This document shows, in pieces, positions 43,535 to 52,636 of a stretch of 64,000 nt of DNA. Every line of letters starts with the position of its first letter. The stretch's first letter is position 1. The stretch lies in the NCBI GenBank assembly GCA_024637255.1, contig JAGXFO010000015.1, forward strand, positions 62,001 through 126,000, in the 5' to 3' direction. This DNA is from Sulfurovum sp. Its GTDB lineage: Bacteria > Campylobacterota > Campylobacteria > Campylobacterales > Sulfurovaceae. Made by a program: the position numbers and the translations under genes. The notes under the pieces are model-generated. The model did not search any database, was not told where the DNA came from, and worked only from the letters and a program-made list of their open reading frames with translations.

Positions 43535-45223
43535 TTATTCAGCCTCTAGCACAGCTCCTGAACTCGCATTTGTTACCAGCGCTCTATATTGTCTTAACCA
43601 TTTACTTTTTAACGGCTTCACAAGAGGCTTGAAATTTGCTCTTCTTGCAGCAATGACCTCATCGCTGAGGTTCGCACGTAAGATATATTCATCTACATCT
43701 ATGTGTATCTCATCACCGTCTTCAAGCAGACCTATGAGCCCGCCTTCCGCAGCTTCAGGACTCACATGCCCTATGCTGGCACCCCTTGTCGCTCCGGAAA
43801 ATCTACCGTCTGTAATAAGGGCTACTTTGTCCCCAAGACCCATGCCCATAATAAGGCTTGTAGGACTAAGCATTTCTTGCATGCCCGGGCCGCCGCGAGG
43901 GCCTTCGTAGCGGATAACCACAACATTACCTGCTGCTACTTCACCTGCGAGAATACCCTTTATGCATTCATCCTGAGAGTTAAAACATACAGCTGTCCCG
44001 GTGAAAACCCTGTCTCCAGTAATCCCGGCGGTTTTGATAACCGCTCCCTGCTCTGCAAGATTGCCATAAAGAATAGCAAGACCACCTACTTCAGAGTAGG
44101 GGTTGTCAATGGTGTGAATGATATTCGTGTCCAAAATCTCTGCATCTTTTACTTTTTCATAAAGTGTTTCACCCGTGACGCCGAGGTTGTCAAGCAAGAT
44201 GTTATCACCGCGTTTCATCATTTCATGCATGACTGCATTTACCCCACCCGCTTTATTGATGTCTTCCATGTGTACTGTTGAGAGTGATGGAGAGATCTTG
44301 GCAATGTGAGAAACACGCTTGGAGATGGCATTGATGTCTTCAAGATTGAAATCAACCTCTGCTTCTCTCGCGATGGCAAGCATATGAAGTACTGTATTTG
44401 AAGATCCGCCCATTGCCATATCTACTGCAAAAGCGTTACGTACAGCATTTTCATTTAGGATGTTTCTGATACGGTACTTTTCGCGTGTAGCAGCATCAGA
44501 CTTTGCTATCTCGCAGATGCGTTTAGCCGCTTGCTTATAAAGTACAGTTCTCTCTGGTGTCAATGCAAGGATGGTACCATTCCCCGGTAACGCTATGCCC
44601 ATTGCTTCCATGAGTGTATTCATAGAGTTTGCTGTAAACATCCCTGAACACGATCCTCCACTTGGGCAGGCATTGCACTCGATATCAAGAAGTTCTTCAT
44701 CAGTGATTTGACCTGCCTCATGTTTTCCTACCGCTTCAAATGCCGTAGAAAGATCTATAGGGGTGCCATCTTTGGTATATCCTTTTTCCATAGGCCCCCC
44801 GGAGACAAAAACAGTAGGTACATCCACGCGTAATGCACCCATGATCATCCCCGGAACAATCTTATCGCAGTTGGGGATGGCTATCATTGCATCAAGCTTG
44901 TGGGCATTCATGACAGTCTCTATGGAATTGGCAATGATTTCACGACTAGGAAGAGAGTAAAGCATACCATCATGACCCATTGCAATACCGTCATCTACAC
45001 CAATGGTATTAAATTCAAAAGGCACACAGCCATTTGCACGTATTTCTTCTTTGATGATTTCGGCTACTTTATTAAGGAAAAAATGCCCAGGGATAATTTC
45101 TATAAACGAGTTGGCTACACCGATGAACGGTTTTTCAAAATCTTCATCTTTTACACCTGTTGCACGTAGTAGACTTCTGTGTGGGGCTCTGCTGAACCCC
45201 TGTTTTATTTCGTCACTTCTCAT
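43535..45223 (-). CDS. ilvD: Dihydroxy-acid dehydratase
   Basis: 562-aa iron–sulfur dehydratase for valine, isoleucine and leucine synthesis. Cluster cysteines are in AIPNCDKIVPGM and ECNACPSGGSCSGMFTANSM, and SPTSLIMGMGLGDKVALITDGRFSG near the C-terminus matches the family. Length is standard. It stands alone, divergent from the tRNA cluster. Confidence 0.96.
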   Translation of the reverse strand: MRSDEIKQGFSRAPHRSLLRATGVKDEDFEKPFIGVANSFIEIIPGHFFLNKVAEIIKEEIRANGCVPFEFNTIGVDDGIAMGHDGMLYSLPSREIIANSIETVMNAHKLDAMIAIPNCDKIVPGMIMGALRVDVPTVFVSGGPMEKGYTKDGTPIDLSTAFEAVGKHEAGQITDEELLDIECNACPSGGSCSGMFTANSMNTLMEAMGIALPGNGTILALTPERTVLYKQAAKRICEIAKSDAATREKYRIRNILNENAVRNAFAVDMAMGGSSNTVLHMLAIAREAEVDFNLEDINAISKRVSHIAKISPSLSTVHMEDINKAGGVNAVMHEMMKRGDNILLDNLGVTGETLYEKVKDAEILDTNIIHTIDNPYSEVGGLAILYGNLAEQGAVIKTAGITGDRVFTGTAVCFNSQDECIKGILAGEVAAGNVVVIRYEGPRGGPGMQEMLSPTSLIMGMGLGDKVALITDGRFSGATRGASIGHVSPEAAEGGLIGLLEDGDEIHIDVDEYILRANLSDEVIAARRANFKPLVKPLKSKWLRQYRALVTNASSGAVLEAE

Positions 45224-45319
45224 AGGAAAGCCTTTATATGTATTTTAATGGATTATAGCACTTTCATATTCAAAAAATGCTAAGAAAATAGATTTTATAG
45301 ATAAATGCATCACTTTCTC

Positions 45320-45348
45320 TTTACATTAAAAACTTTTTTGGCTATAAT
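45320..45348 (+). promoter_or_regulatory. σ70-type promoter of tRNA cluster
   Basis: TTTACA (45320–45325), 17-nt spacer and TATAAT (45343–45348), about 44 nt before tRNA-Gly. Confidence 0.75.
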
Positions 45349-45391
45349 CGCATTCCAATTTTAAACGAAACTTTAAAAGTGGTGTGGATTT

Positions 45392-45466
45392 GCGGGCGTA
45401 GCTCATCGGTAGAGCATAACCTTGCCAAGGTTGGGGTAGAGGGTTCGATTCCCTTCGCCCGCTCCA
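45392..45466 (+). tRNA. tRNA-Gly (GCC)
   Basis: The acceptor stem GCGGGCG/CGCCCGC, anticodon loop TTGCCAA with GCC, T arm GGTTCGATT and encoded CCA support it. Confidence 0.96.
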
Positions 45467-45599
45467 TAATGTTATCTCCTTAAAAAGAAGTAAACACTTT
45501 TTAACTCATCTCACCAAAGCTGTTGTATTGCAACATGTTCGCTTTTATAGATGTTTAGGGACTTTTTTAAAATTTTACATGTATGAATGGTACCAAAAT

Positions 45600-45686
45600 G
45601 CCCGGGTGGTGGAATGGTAGACACAGGGGACTTAAAATCCCCCGGTCATTGCGACCGTGCCGGTTCGAGTCCGGCTCCGGGTACCA
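45600..45686 (+). tRNA. tRNA-Leu (UAA)
   Basis: GCCCGGG acceptor, anticodon loop CTTAAAA with TAA in a GGGGA/TCCCC stem, long variable arm (class II), encoded CCA. Confidence 0.96.
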
Positions 45687-45698
45687 CCTCATATATAT

Positions 45699-45772
45699 GG
45701 AGCCATCGCCAAGCGGTAAGGCCGCAGCCTGCAAAGCTGCTATCCCCGGTTCAAATCCGGGTGGCTCCTCCA
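45699..45772 (+). tRNA. tRNA-Cys (GCA)
   Basis: GGAGCCA acceptor with TGGCTCC, anticodon loop CTGCAAA with GCA, discriminator T, encoded CCA. Confidence 0.96.
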
Positions 45773-45825
45773 TTGCTAAACTGATTTTTATTTTTTTTAG
45801 ATAAAATTCTGTTTCTACAAAATGT

Positions 45826-45913
45826 CGGGAGATGTCAGAGTGGTCGAATGTGCCGGTCTTGAAAACCGGTGAGGGTTATACCTCCTGGGGTTCGAATCCC
45901 CATCTCCCGGCCA
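45826..45913 (+). tRNA. tRNA-Ser (UGA)
   Basis: CGGGAGA/TCTCCCG acceptor, anticodon loop CTTGAAA with TGA, long variable arm, discriminator G and encoded CCA. Confidence 0.95.
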
Positions 45914-46010
45914 CTACTTTTTATACAATCCAATCTAACTACTAGCACAGCATGTTTTGAGAGACTCTTAGCAATATTGTTTTTATGATGTCAAAATTAG
46001 ACTTATCGCG

Positions 46011-46370
46011 TTAGTGCACCTGGAAAATATTTTGTTTTTTGGTGGGCTCAAAGTTTGCGCCAAAACCAATTCGTTGCTGTATGCCGCCACGGGCAGTAAG
46101 ATCAACAATGATACCTAGAGCATCTACATCAACATTCGTTTGGATTTTCTCAAATATTTCATAAGCAATATTTTCAGCATTAAGTGTGACTGCTCGAAGT
46201 GAGGTAATATACTTTTTAAAATCAAGCAGGTTGAAACTTTCCCCTTTGCTTACAAAGTGAACATAAAGTGCACCTCTGTAAGGCTGCCCGCTTTGGGCTA
46301 AAAAAAGTAATTCTGGAGACATGTATTCTATTTTGGTGCCTTCTTTGACGTTCACTTTTCTAAAGTCCAT
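46011..46370 (-). CDS. Small QueF/T-fold-like protein
   Basis: 119-aa protein 3 nt downstream of queF. SLRAVTLNAENIAYEIFEKI and TARGGIQQRIGFGANF resemble the long helix and last strands of the T-fold seen in QueF (compare PRGNISIHPAFSFSNG in the neighbour). No SLCP catalytic cysteine is present, so it is unlikely to be a reductase by itself. QueF in some bacteria is bimodular with a degenerate half; this could be a separate degenerate module. The link is by eye and moderate. Confidence 0.5.
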   Translation of the reverse strand: MDFRKVNVKEGTKIEYMSPELLFLAQSGQPYRGALYVHFVSKGESFNLLDFKKYITSLRAVTLNAENIAYEIFEKIQTNVDVDALGIIVDLTARGGIQQRIGFGANFEPTKKQNIFQVH

Positions 46371-46373
46371 TGT

Positions 46374-46883
46374 TTATCCTATGCGTTGGGGGTTGATGTT
46401 TCTGTTTATAAATCTGTGTTTTTCTATTTCTTTGTACTTTGTTTCGCCATTACTGAAGCTAAAAGCGGGGTGTATGCTGATATTTCCGCGGGGGTAAAAC
46501 AACCCGAGTACTTCCAGATATTTGGGCGCCATCAGACGAACCAGATCTTTTCCTATCTTATTCACTACATCTTCATGGAACTCTCCACTATTCATAAAAC
46601 TAAAAAGGTACAGTTTTAGAGATTTGCTTTCGACCATCTTTATGTTTGGAATATAGTTAATGATGAGTGTGCCAAAGTCAGGTTGATGTGTCTTAGGGCA
46701 TAGGGAGGTGAATTCGTCAGCATTTAGCGTAACCCAGTAATCCTGCTCAGGGTGTGCATTTTCAAAGGTTTCTAGCATTTGTGGAGTATAGGTATACTTA
46801 TACTCAGTATGTCCAGAACCTAGCTGGCTGACTTCAGCAGCTCTCTTCTTCTGATATAATTCTTCTTCGCTTTGTTCAATCAT
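46374..46883 (-). CDS. queF: NADPH-dependent 7-cyano-7-deazaguanine reductase
   Basis: 169-aa unimodular T-fold enzyme of queuosine synthesis that reduces preQ0 to preQ1. The catalytic Cys is in DEFTSLCPKTHQPDFGT, and MVESKSLKLYLFSFMNSGEFHED is the family substrate-binding segment. Full length for the unimodular class. It leads a pair with the small T-fold-like gene. Confidence 0.93.
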   Translation of the reverse strand: MIEQSEEELYQKKRAAEVSQLGSGHTEYKYTYTPQMLETFENAHPEQDYWVTLNADEFTSLCPKTHQPDFGTLIINYIPNIKMVESKSLKLYLFSFMNSGEFHEDVVNKIGKDLVRLMAPKYLEVLGLFYPRGNISIHPAFSFSNGETKYKEIEKHRFINRNINPQRIG

Positions 46884-47034
46884 GCATGCTCCTTATACTA
46901 AATGCAAACAGGCGCATTTGCCTTTTTTGTCTCTGCCCAATAGTTTTCCAAATAAGCAAGAATAGGAGAAATTGTAACATAAGAGTTTAAAATACTTGCT
47001 ATAATAAGATACTTTAAAACACAAGGATTTTAGT

Positions 47035-47418
47035 ATGTCAGAGAATATAGGAAAACTAATATTGCGGTTAATGCTTGGCGGCATGATGCTTTTTCACGGT
47101 ATTGACAAAGCTTTACATGGAATTGTTCCCATCAAAGGATTACTGAAGTCTCATGGCATACCAGAAGTGCTGGCTTATGGAGTATATGCAGGAGAGATAC
47201 TTGCACCTCTATTTTTAATTTTAGGGTGGCAAAGCAGATTTTGGGCAGGGGTTATTGCATTTAATATGCTGGCGGCTATTTATCTAGTAAAGATGGGGTC
47301 ATTATTGAGTCTGGACGGGCAGGGGGCGTGGGCACTGGAAGTACCGATGTTCTATATGCTAACAGCGCTGGCTATTGTCTTTTTAGGTTCTGGCAAATAT
47401 GCAATCATTAAGGATTAG
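47035..47418 (+). CDS. DoxX family membrane protein (upstream of msrBA)
   Basis: 127-aa inner-membrane protein with four helices. LILRLMLGGMMLFHGIDKALHG at the N-terminus and GVYAGEILAPLFLILGWQSRFWAG are standard DoxX/DoxD motifs. It lies 54 nt before the MsrB–MsrA fusion; DoxX proteins have been linked to thiol/disulfide and oxidative stress functions, so a shared transcript is plausible. Confidence 0.87.
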   Translation: MSENIGKLILRLMLGGMMLFHGIDKALHGIVPIKGLLKSHGIPEVLAYGVYAGEILAPLFLILGWQSRFWAGVIAFNMLAAIYLVKMGSLLSLDGQGAWALEVPMFYMLTALAIVFLGSGKYAIIKD

Positions 47419-47472
47419 TATACCAATATTGCATACCGTTTGCGCATTATGTCAAAAAATAAAGGTTAGGTA

Positions 47473-48405
47473 ATGCAAAAAATAGTATGGGTATTGTTGT
47501 CTGTGGGCATTACATTTATTCTTGCAGAAGATTTAAAGCCGTGGACAGCAAAATTGGATAATCTAAGTACATTTGAAAAGCATGTATTGATCGACAAAGG
47601 TACAGAGAGAGCATTTTCCGGTAAGTATGTAGATGCAAAGGAAGACGGAGTTTACACCTGTAAAGTTTGTGATGCTTCACTTTACAAGTCAGACGATAAA
47701 TTTGATTCTCACTGCGGATGGCCAAGTTTTGATGATGCTATCCCTGGCGCTATCAAAGAAACAAAGGATGCCGATGGCCACCGTACTGAAATCACCTGCG
47801 CTAACTGCGGTGCTCATATGGGGCATGTGTTTGAAGATGAGGGCTTGACTGCAAAAAATGTACGTCATTGTGTCAACTCAATCTCGCTCAATTTTCAAAA
47901 AAAGAAAGACGCAGATATGATGCTCAAAAAAGCCTATTTTGCAGGCGGATGTTTTTGGGGTGTGGAGTATTATCTCGAAAAGATTGAGGGGGTCAAAGAA
48001 GTGACCTCTGGGTTTATGGGCGGGCATATGAAAAACCCTGCCTATCATGATGTAGTGCGCAAAGAGACAGGACATTTAGAAACGGTTGAGGTACTGTATG
48101 ATCCCTCTAGAGTCTCTTATGAGACATTGGCCAAAACATTTTTTGAGATACACGACCCTACTCAAGCAGATGGACAGGGACCAGACATTGGTAGTCAATA
48201 TCTTTCTGCTATCTTTGTTGGCAGCAAAAAAGAACGAGAAACCATAGAAAGCCTGATAAAAGTGTTGGAAAGTAAAGGATTGAAAATAACCACCAAGGTT
48301 ATGCCTGCAACACCTTTTTATAGTGCTGAAGCATATCATCAGAACTACTATGAGCGCAAAGGCTCAAAACCTTATTGTCATAGACGTGTAAAGCGATTTG
48401 AATAA
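47473..48405 (+). CDS. msrBA: Secreted MsrB–MsrA methionine sulfoxide reductase fusion
   Basis: 310-aa periplasmic repair enzyme for both methionine sulfoxide isomers. Signal peptide-like N-terminus (KIVWVLLSVGITFILA), MsrB domain (about 30–140) with zinc CxxC pairs CKVCDAS and CANCGAH and catalytic Cys in VRHCVNS, then MsrA domain (about 150–300) with GGCFWG. The order B–A is the reverse of many fusions, and the catalytic MsrB motif has His where RYC is usual. No thioredoxin-like domain is attached, so an outside reductant is needed. Confidence 0.92.
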   Translation: MQKIVWVLLSVGITFILAEDLKPWTAKLDNLSTFEKHVLIDKGTERAFSGKYVDAKEDGVYTCKVCDASLYKSDDKFDSHCGWPSFDDAIPGAIKETKDADGHRTEITCANCGAHMGHVFEDEGLTAKNVRHCVNSISLNFQKKKDADMMLKKAYFAGGCFWGVEYYLEKIEGVKEVTSGFMGGHMKNPAYHDVVRKETGHLETVEVLYDPSRVSYETLAKTFFEIHDPTQADGQGPDIGSQYLSAIFVGSKKERETIESLIKVLESKGLKITTKVMPATPFYSAEAYHQNYYERKGSKPYCHRRVKRFE

Positions 48406-48427
48406 AAACAGAAAAAATATTTATTTT

Positions 48428-48485
48428 GTGTTTATCATCCATTGAGAAAAGACATTGAGGTAGTTCCAAAAGCTTTGGATGTTTT
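48428..48485. repeat. 58-bp direct repeat, copy 1
   Basis: Identical to 48585–48642, the 3' end of the globin gene. This copy is a vestige of that coding sequence, placed just after msrBA. Confidence 0.9.
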
Positions 48486-48584
48486 TCATAATATAACGCA
48501 CTTAGAGCAAAGCTCCAGGCACTACGTTACCACTGCGGCTACTTCAGCAGTAGGCTCATACGACTAGTCGTATTTTAGTCTTGA
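48486..48584. other. 99-bp palindrome-rich insert between the repeats
   Basis: This insert contains hairpin CTACT/AGTAG at 48539–48553 and a perfect 16-nt palindrome at 48558–48573. Both are similar in order, spacing and loop to 37304–37337 before rplT. It overlaps the last few bases of the globin ORF (stop at 48575–48577). Confidence 0.6.
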
Positions 48585-49039
48585 GTGTTTATCATCCATT
48601 GAGAAAAGACATTGAGGTAGTTCCAAAAGCTTTGGATGTTTTCTTCGGAGCTTACCCTCTCTTCAATGATGGGCTGCAAAGCTTCCTCAAAAGTGACAAG
48701 CCAATGCAGTCTTGCGTTGGGGGTGATAGCAAAGGGGGCATGCCTTCCTCTCATCTGCGGTGCACCACGGTTTTGGTTAAAATAAGGGGTGCCTCCGCAA
48801 ATCTGTATAAAAAAATCTGCAGAGATCTGCCCAGCTTTTTTCATTACTTCTTTGTCTTTTGGAAATAGTTCTTTAATCGGACTTTCAAATAGACCCATAT
48901 AAAATCTATCGAGTAAAGCACGCATGCCTTCTTCACCTATGTCTGTTAAAAATGCCGGGTTTGGTTTGGTTACTGGGGGGTTGATACCTTCCTGGTAAGA
49001 GAGTATTGAGAAATCTAAAGAGGATGTGCCAAAATGCAT
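48575..49039 (-). CDS. Truncated hemoglobin
   Basis: 154-aa 2-over-2 globin, probably group II. The proximal-His region MRGRHAPFAITPNARLHWL and the preceding GGTPYFNQNRGAPQ match the family; FYMGLFESPIKELFP is near the start of the fold. It may bind O2 or detoxify NO. The start at 49039 is preferred over 49090 because residues before it lack family character. The last codons lie at the junction of the 58-bp duplication and 99-bp insert, so the extreme C-terminus may be altered. Confidence 0.87.
   Translation of the reverse strand: MHFGTSSLDFSILSYQEGINPPVTKPNPAFLTDIGEEGMRALLDRFYMGLFESPIKELFPKDKEVMKKAGQISADFFIQICGGTPYFNQNRGAPQMRGRHAPFAITPNARLHWLVTFEEALQPIIEERVSSEENIQSFWNYLNVFSQWMINTQD
48585..48642. 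repeat. 58-bp direct repeat, copy 2
   Basis: Perfect match to 48428–48485, lying within the 3' end of the globin gene. Confidence 0.9.
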
Positions 49040-49101
49040 GATGCTGTGCCTTTTTAAAAAGGTTATAACATGAAATAGCTTAGGCGACAACTATTACAGT
49101 G

Positions 49102-49350
49102 TTAGCGACAGCCGCCCGTACCGCAATTATCACTGTGTTCTACAGCAAAGCTATTGGTATAGCCGCATTCTACGCACTGAAAAGAGAGTAGTTTGGGTCC
49201 CGAGCATCCGCCTGATCTTTGATCGCTGAGTTCAATGCTTTTTTGCTGACATTTAGGGCAAAACCCTCGTTTAATTGTATCCAGCTGCTCTTTTTTTTCT
49301 TTAAGATAGTAGACATAGACAAACACAGATCCCAAAAGGATGAGCAGCAT
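49102..49350 (-). CDS. Membrane-anchored zinc-ribbon protein
   Basis: 82-aa protein with one N-terminal membrane segment (LLILLGSVFVYVYYL), a charged stretch, then a four-Cys zinc ribbon (CPKC and CVEC) and a C-terminal Cys-rich end, NCGTGGC. It lies in a run of minus-strand genes upstream of the globin gene. No precise family recognised. Confidence 0.7.
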   Translation of the reverse strand: MLLILLGSVFVYVYYLKEKKEQLDTIKRGFCPKCQQKSIELSDQRSGGCSGPKLLSFQCVECGYTNSFAVEHSDNCGTGGCR

Positions 49351-49387
49351 GAAAAATATTAGGTAAAATGAATCGATAACAGACTCC

Positions 49388-50062
49388 TTAGGTAGTATAG
49401 TTTTTTAGTTCATCGGTGTGTGTTCTATAATCAGGTAAATAGTTTTCAACAAGTTGCCAAAAATCTTTTTGATGATGTTTGTGTCTGATGTGTGCCAATT
49501 CATGAACAATGATGTATTCTATCACATTTAGAGGTAGTTTCATCATCATTGTGTTGAAACTCAAGATGTTTTTTCCACTACAGCTTCCCCACTGCCGTTT
49601 GGTTTTTCGAAAACGAAGACTGCTTGGCACAAGAGACATTTTTTCTGCCCACAAGTCTACATGGAAGGGTATATATTTTTGGGCTTCTCTTTTATAAAAA
49701 AGGTCTATATGGGTTTGAAAAAGTATTTCATCATAGGTGTGATAACACAGTGTAAACTTTGAGCCATCAAACTTAAATTGCATCCTTTTTTTACTGTGCT
49801 GTATTAAGACAAGAGGGTAGGACATCCCCATAAAATACAACTCTAGATTGCCAGAAAAGTCTAAAGCTTTACCTTTCTTATTGTGAAGCCGTTCTCTTGA
49901 GCGACTTATCCATGAAGCTTTTTTAAGTAAAAGCTGCTCTATCTTCTGCTGGGATACCTTTGGAGACTTGATAATGAGGTTCCCCCCATTATCAAACATA
50001 AGATAAATATGTTTAAGTTTTGGGTTTATAATATGTATGTACTGCGACAAAAAACCCACCAC
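49388..50062 (-). CDS. YgjP-type (DUF45) metal-dependent hydrolase
   Basis: 224-aa protein with zinc-peptidase motif HELAHIRHKHHQKDFW near residue 190 and family segment KRQWGSCSGKNILSFN. YgjP/WSS-like proteins have the minigluzincin or SprT-like fold. It follows the MORN lipoprotein by 7 nt. Substrate unknown. Confidence 0.86.
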   Translation of the reverse strand: MVGFLSQYIHIINPKLKHIYLMFDNGGNLIIKSPKVSQQKIEQLLLKKASWISRSRERLHNKKGKALDFSGNLELYFMGMSYPLVLIQHSKKRMQFKFDGSKFTLCYHTYDEILFQTHIDLFYKREAQKYIPFHVDLWAEKMSLVPSSLRFRKTKRQWGSCSGKNILSFNTMMMKLPLNVIEYIIVHELAHIRHKHHQKDFWQLVENYLPDYRTHTDELKNYTT

Positions 50063-50069
50063 CTTAAGA

Positions 50070-50519
50070 TTAGTTAGATAATTGATCGTTTTTGTACATC
50101 ACTCTTGTGTGGATAGAACCATCTTTGTTGTATGTTTGTGCAGGCCCATGCTTTAAGCCATTCAGATAGGTATAGGTCACCATCAGGTCACCATTTGGGT
50201 AAAATGCTTTCTGTGTGCCCTCTTTATTCCCATTGATATAATTGAATTTCCAAAGTACGCGGCCTTCTTCGTCGTAGCCTGTCTCGATACCATGCTTAAC
50301 ACCATTTCTGATGGTTACTTCAGAGGTCATGTGACCAGTGTAGCCATATTGTTTGAGGATTCCGTTTTGCCCAGTGTTGTCATTCATGATGAATTCAGAA
50401 CGTATTTTGCCACCGGTAAAGTATTCTTTTTTAACGCTTTTTCCTAAAAAACTAGGAGAGGTGCAGGCGCTTAGAAAAAAAAGTACAAAAATAGAAAGAA
50501 ATAAAGAGAATTTGTTCAT
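50070..50519 (-). CDS. MORN-repeat lipoprotein
   Basis: 149-aa protein with a lipoprotein signal (LFLSIFVLFFLSAC) and about four MORN_2-type repeats of the form NGxKHGxxxxYxxxG (NGVKHGIETGYDEEG, NGLKHGPAQTYNKDG). Such repeat proteins sit in the outer membrane or periplasm; function is unknown. Confidence 0.82.
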   Translation of the reverse strand: MNKFSLFLSIFVLFFLSACTSPSFLGKSVKKEYFTGGKIRSEFIMNDNTGQNGILKQYGYTGHMTSEVTIRNGVKHGIETGYDEEGRVLWKFNYINGNKEGTQKAFYPNGDLMVTYTYLNGLKHGPAQTYNKDGSIHTRVMYKNDQLSN

Positions 50520-50746
50520 GAAATACCTTGATATATGAAATATAAATATCAGTATACTATAAATTGCCTTTTTGATGAATACCGACTTTAATAAATGATC
50601 CAGCTTAGAAAAAAGATAACAAAATGCAGTATAGTAAAAATGAAAAACACATTGAAAATATTTGTTTAAACAGCCTTTATTTTAAGGACATAGTCTATAA
50701 AATATTCGATAACGCGCAATTAAGGCGACCTAAAAAGGCATACAAA

Positions 50747-52636
50747 ATGGCAATTTCCCCAATCCCGGTAGACCAACGAGTTATTGATATCGATTCGCGT
50801 CGCTTTGCTTCTATAGAAAAAGCTTTGGTCGAATTGATTACAAACAGTGATGATAGCTATGCGCGGCTGGAAAAGAAAGGTATACAGATAACTGGAAAGA
50901 TTCGTATACAGTATGAGCGACACCAGGCAGGCGCTTTGCTGATAGTCACTGACCAGGCAGAGGGGATGTCCTTTGAGCAGGCATGTTTTATTTTGACTTA
51001 TGGAGCGGCTCATAGTTCTTTGGCACAGGGAGAAGGCGGAGGGCGCGGTTATTTTGGTCGTGGTTTAAAGCAGGCAATGTATGGTCTTGGTCACGGCTGG
51101 ATCGAAACCATACGCGATGGACGGCTTTCGTGTATTGAATTATATCGGAGTGAAAATGGCGACTACCTGTATGATGATGGGGGCGGTGACCGACCCGCAG
51201 AAACAGCAGATTATGATCGTCTGGGCATTCCAGAAAATGGCACCCAGGTGACAATCGTCATAACAAACTCACAGGTGAATATCTCACGCTATCAGTCTGT
51301 TGTGCAGGCAGTGGCAAATAACATCTATTTGCGAGATGTGCTGCTGCGTAGAAATGTAGAGCTGGTGAATCTACGGCAGGGCAAGGAGGCGGAGCACAGC
51401 GGACCGGTGCACTATGAGGAGCCACCTTCCATTCTGCTATTGGGTCCAGAACAGGTTGGGCATTTCGAGTATGAGCAAGAGACGTATCCCTTCGCACTTA
51501 CTCTGAAGCGAGCACTGGATGCAGAATTGGTTTCAAGGGGAGATGAGAGAACGAATGGGCTAGTGATCCTATCTGGTATGGCAGTGCTTGACTGCCAACT
51601 GTTTGAATATGAAAACCAAATTGGAACAGAGTACCTTTTTGGTATGGTTCGCTGCCTGACCCTGGTTGAAAAACTCAGCCATGGTGTCGCCATTATCAGT
51701 GATGAAAGAGAGGGCTTAAATCATAAAGACCCCTTTGTAGCAGCATTTTCCAATGCCATCAGCATTATGATAGCCCCCTATGTATTGGCAGAGCAGGAGA
51801 AACTGAAGCATTTGGAGCGTGCCTCAACTTCTGATAGAACCGGTCATATGATTGAGCATCTTCTTCAGCGCATGAACTTGGCGGCAATCCAGGACCTAGG
51901 CATCATACTGCCTCCAGCCAGTATAAAAACAGCTGATGAGGCAGAAAATCCAGCCGCACTGCGTTTTACTACACCTTTCTATTATCGCAAGCCCAACCAT
52001 CCTTTCCATGTTACCTTGTTGATTGATCCTGATCAGTTTGTTGAGGATGAGATGCTAAGCTTTACCTGCGAGTTGGCAGACTCAATGCGCATTGAGCCCG
52101 CACCAGCTGCGATATCCATTGGCGAATTAAGCCGTAAGCAGCGGATTGAATGGACGATTACAGGTGAGGTGGCAGGGGATCGCGGAACAATCACGGCACG
52201 AGTCGGAAGCTATTTGGCCTGGTGCGAAATAGTGATAGCAGAGCACGCTTTCGGACATGGCCACGGCAGCACATCATCAGGCCACCCTATAAAAAGGAGG
52301 ACACATGATCATGGAGCGGATATGTTTGTTGGGTATGAATTTCGCAACTTGAACAATGAGCTAGGTCGAGCAGTATATAGCGCCGATGAGCGGAAAATTA
52401 TCATCAACACGGGTGCGCCAACGGTGCAACTGTATGTAGACGGCAGGGGACATTTCCGAGATTCTGCGAGACTGCTGCTGGCCGAACTTTTCATGGATGT
52501 GATTTCAGATGAACTAGCCCGACGCTTGATAGAAAGATCAGGACATGAAGGTAATGTTGAGGCCTATCATGCTGCCAAGCTAAATATCATCCGTCGATAC
52601 GGCAGTGAAATCCATCTTTCTTTTTTAAACACATAA
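50747..52636 (+). CDS. GHKL (HSP90/MORC-like) ATPase, likely acquired
   Basis: 629-aa protein with an N-terminal GHKL ATPase domain. N-box LVELITNSDDSY (E29, N33), G1 DQAEGM at 69–74 and G2 GRGYFGRG at 99–106 are all intact. The remaining 450 residues are of unrecognised, partly beta-rich character. Its base composition is visibly GC-richer than neighbouring genes, and the GC-rich part begins at about 50747, favouring the start MAISPIP there (AAGG upstream) over an AT-rich extension starting at 50624. It resembles bacterial MORC-like ATPases of defence or repair contexts, but no partner gene is adjacent. Confidence 0.75.
   Translation: MAISPIPVDQRVIDIDSRRFASIEKALVELITNSDDSYARLEKKGIQITGKIRIQYERHQAGALLIVTDQAEGMSFEQACFILTYGAAHSSLAQGEGGGRGYFGRGLKQAMYGLGHGWIETIRDGRLSCIELYRSENGDYLYDDGGGDRPAETADYDRLGIPENGTQVTIVITNSQVNISRYQSVVQAVANNIYLRDVLLRRNVELVNLRQGKEAEHSGPVHYEEPPSILLLGPEQVGHFEYEQETYPFALTLKRALDAELVSRGDERTNGLVILSGMAVLDCQLFEYENQIGTEYLFGMVRCLTLVEKLSHGVAIISDEREGLNHKDPFVAAFSNAISIMIAPYVLAEQEKLKHLERASTSDRTGHMIEHLLQRMNLAAIQDLGIILPPASIKTADEAENPAALRFTTPFYYRKPNHPFHVTLLIDPDQFVEDEMLSFTCELADSMRIEPAPAAISIGELSRKQRIEWTITGEVAGDRGTITARVGSYLAWCEIVIAEHAFGHGHGSTSSGHPIKRRTHDHGADMFVGYEFRNLNNELGRAVYSADERKIIINTGAPTVQLYVDGRGHFRDSARLLLAELFMDVISDELARRLIERSGHEGNVEAYHAAKLNIIRRYGSEIHLSFLNT

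Noticed and set aside
43703..44281. 192-codon plus-strand ORF within ilvD
   Set aside because: It is antisense to a full-length ilvD with all motifs intact.
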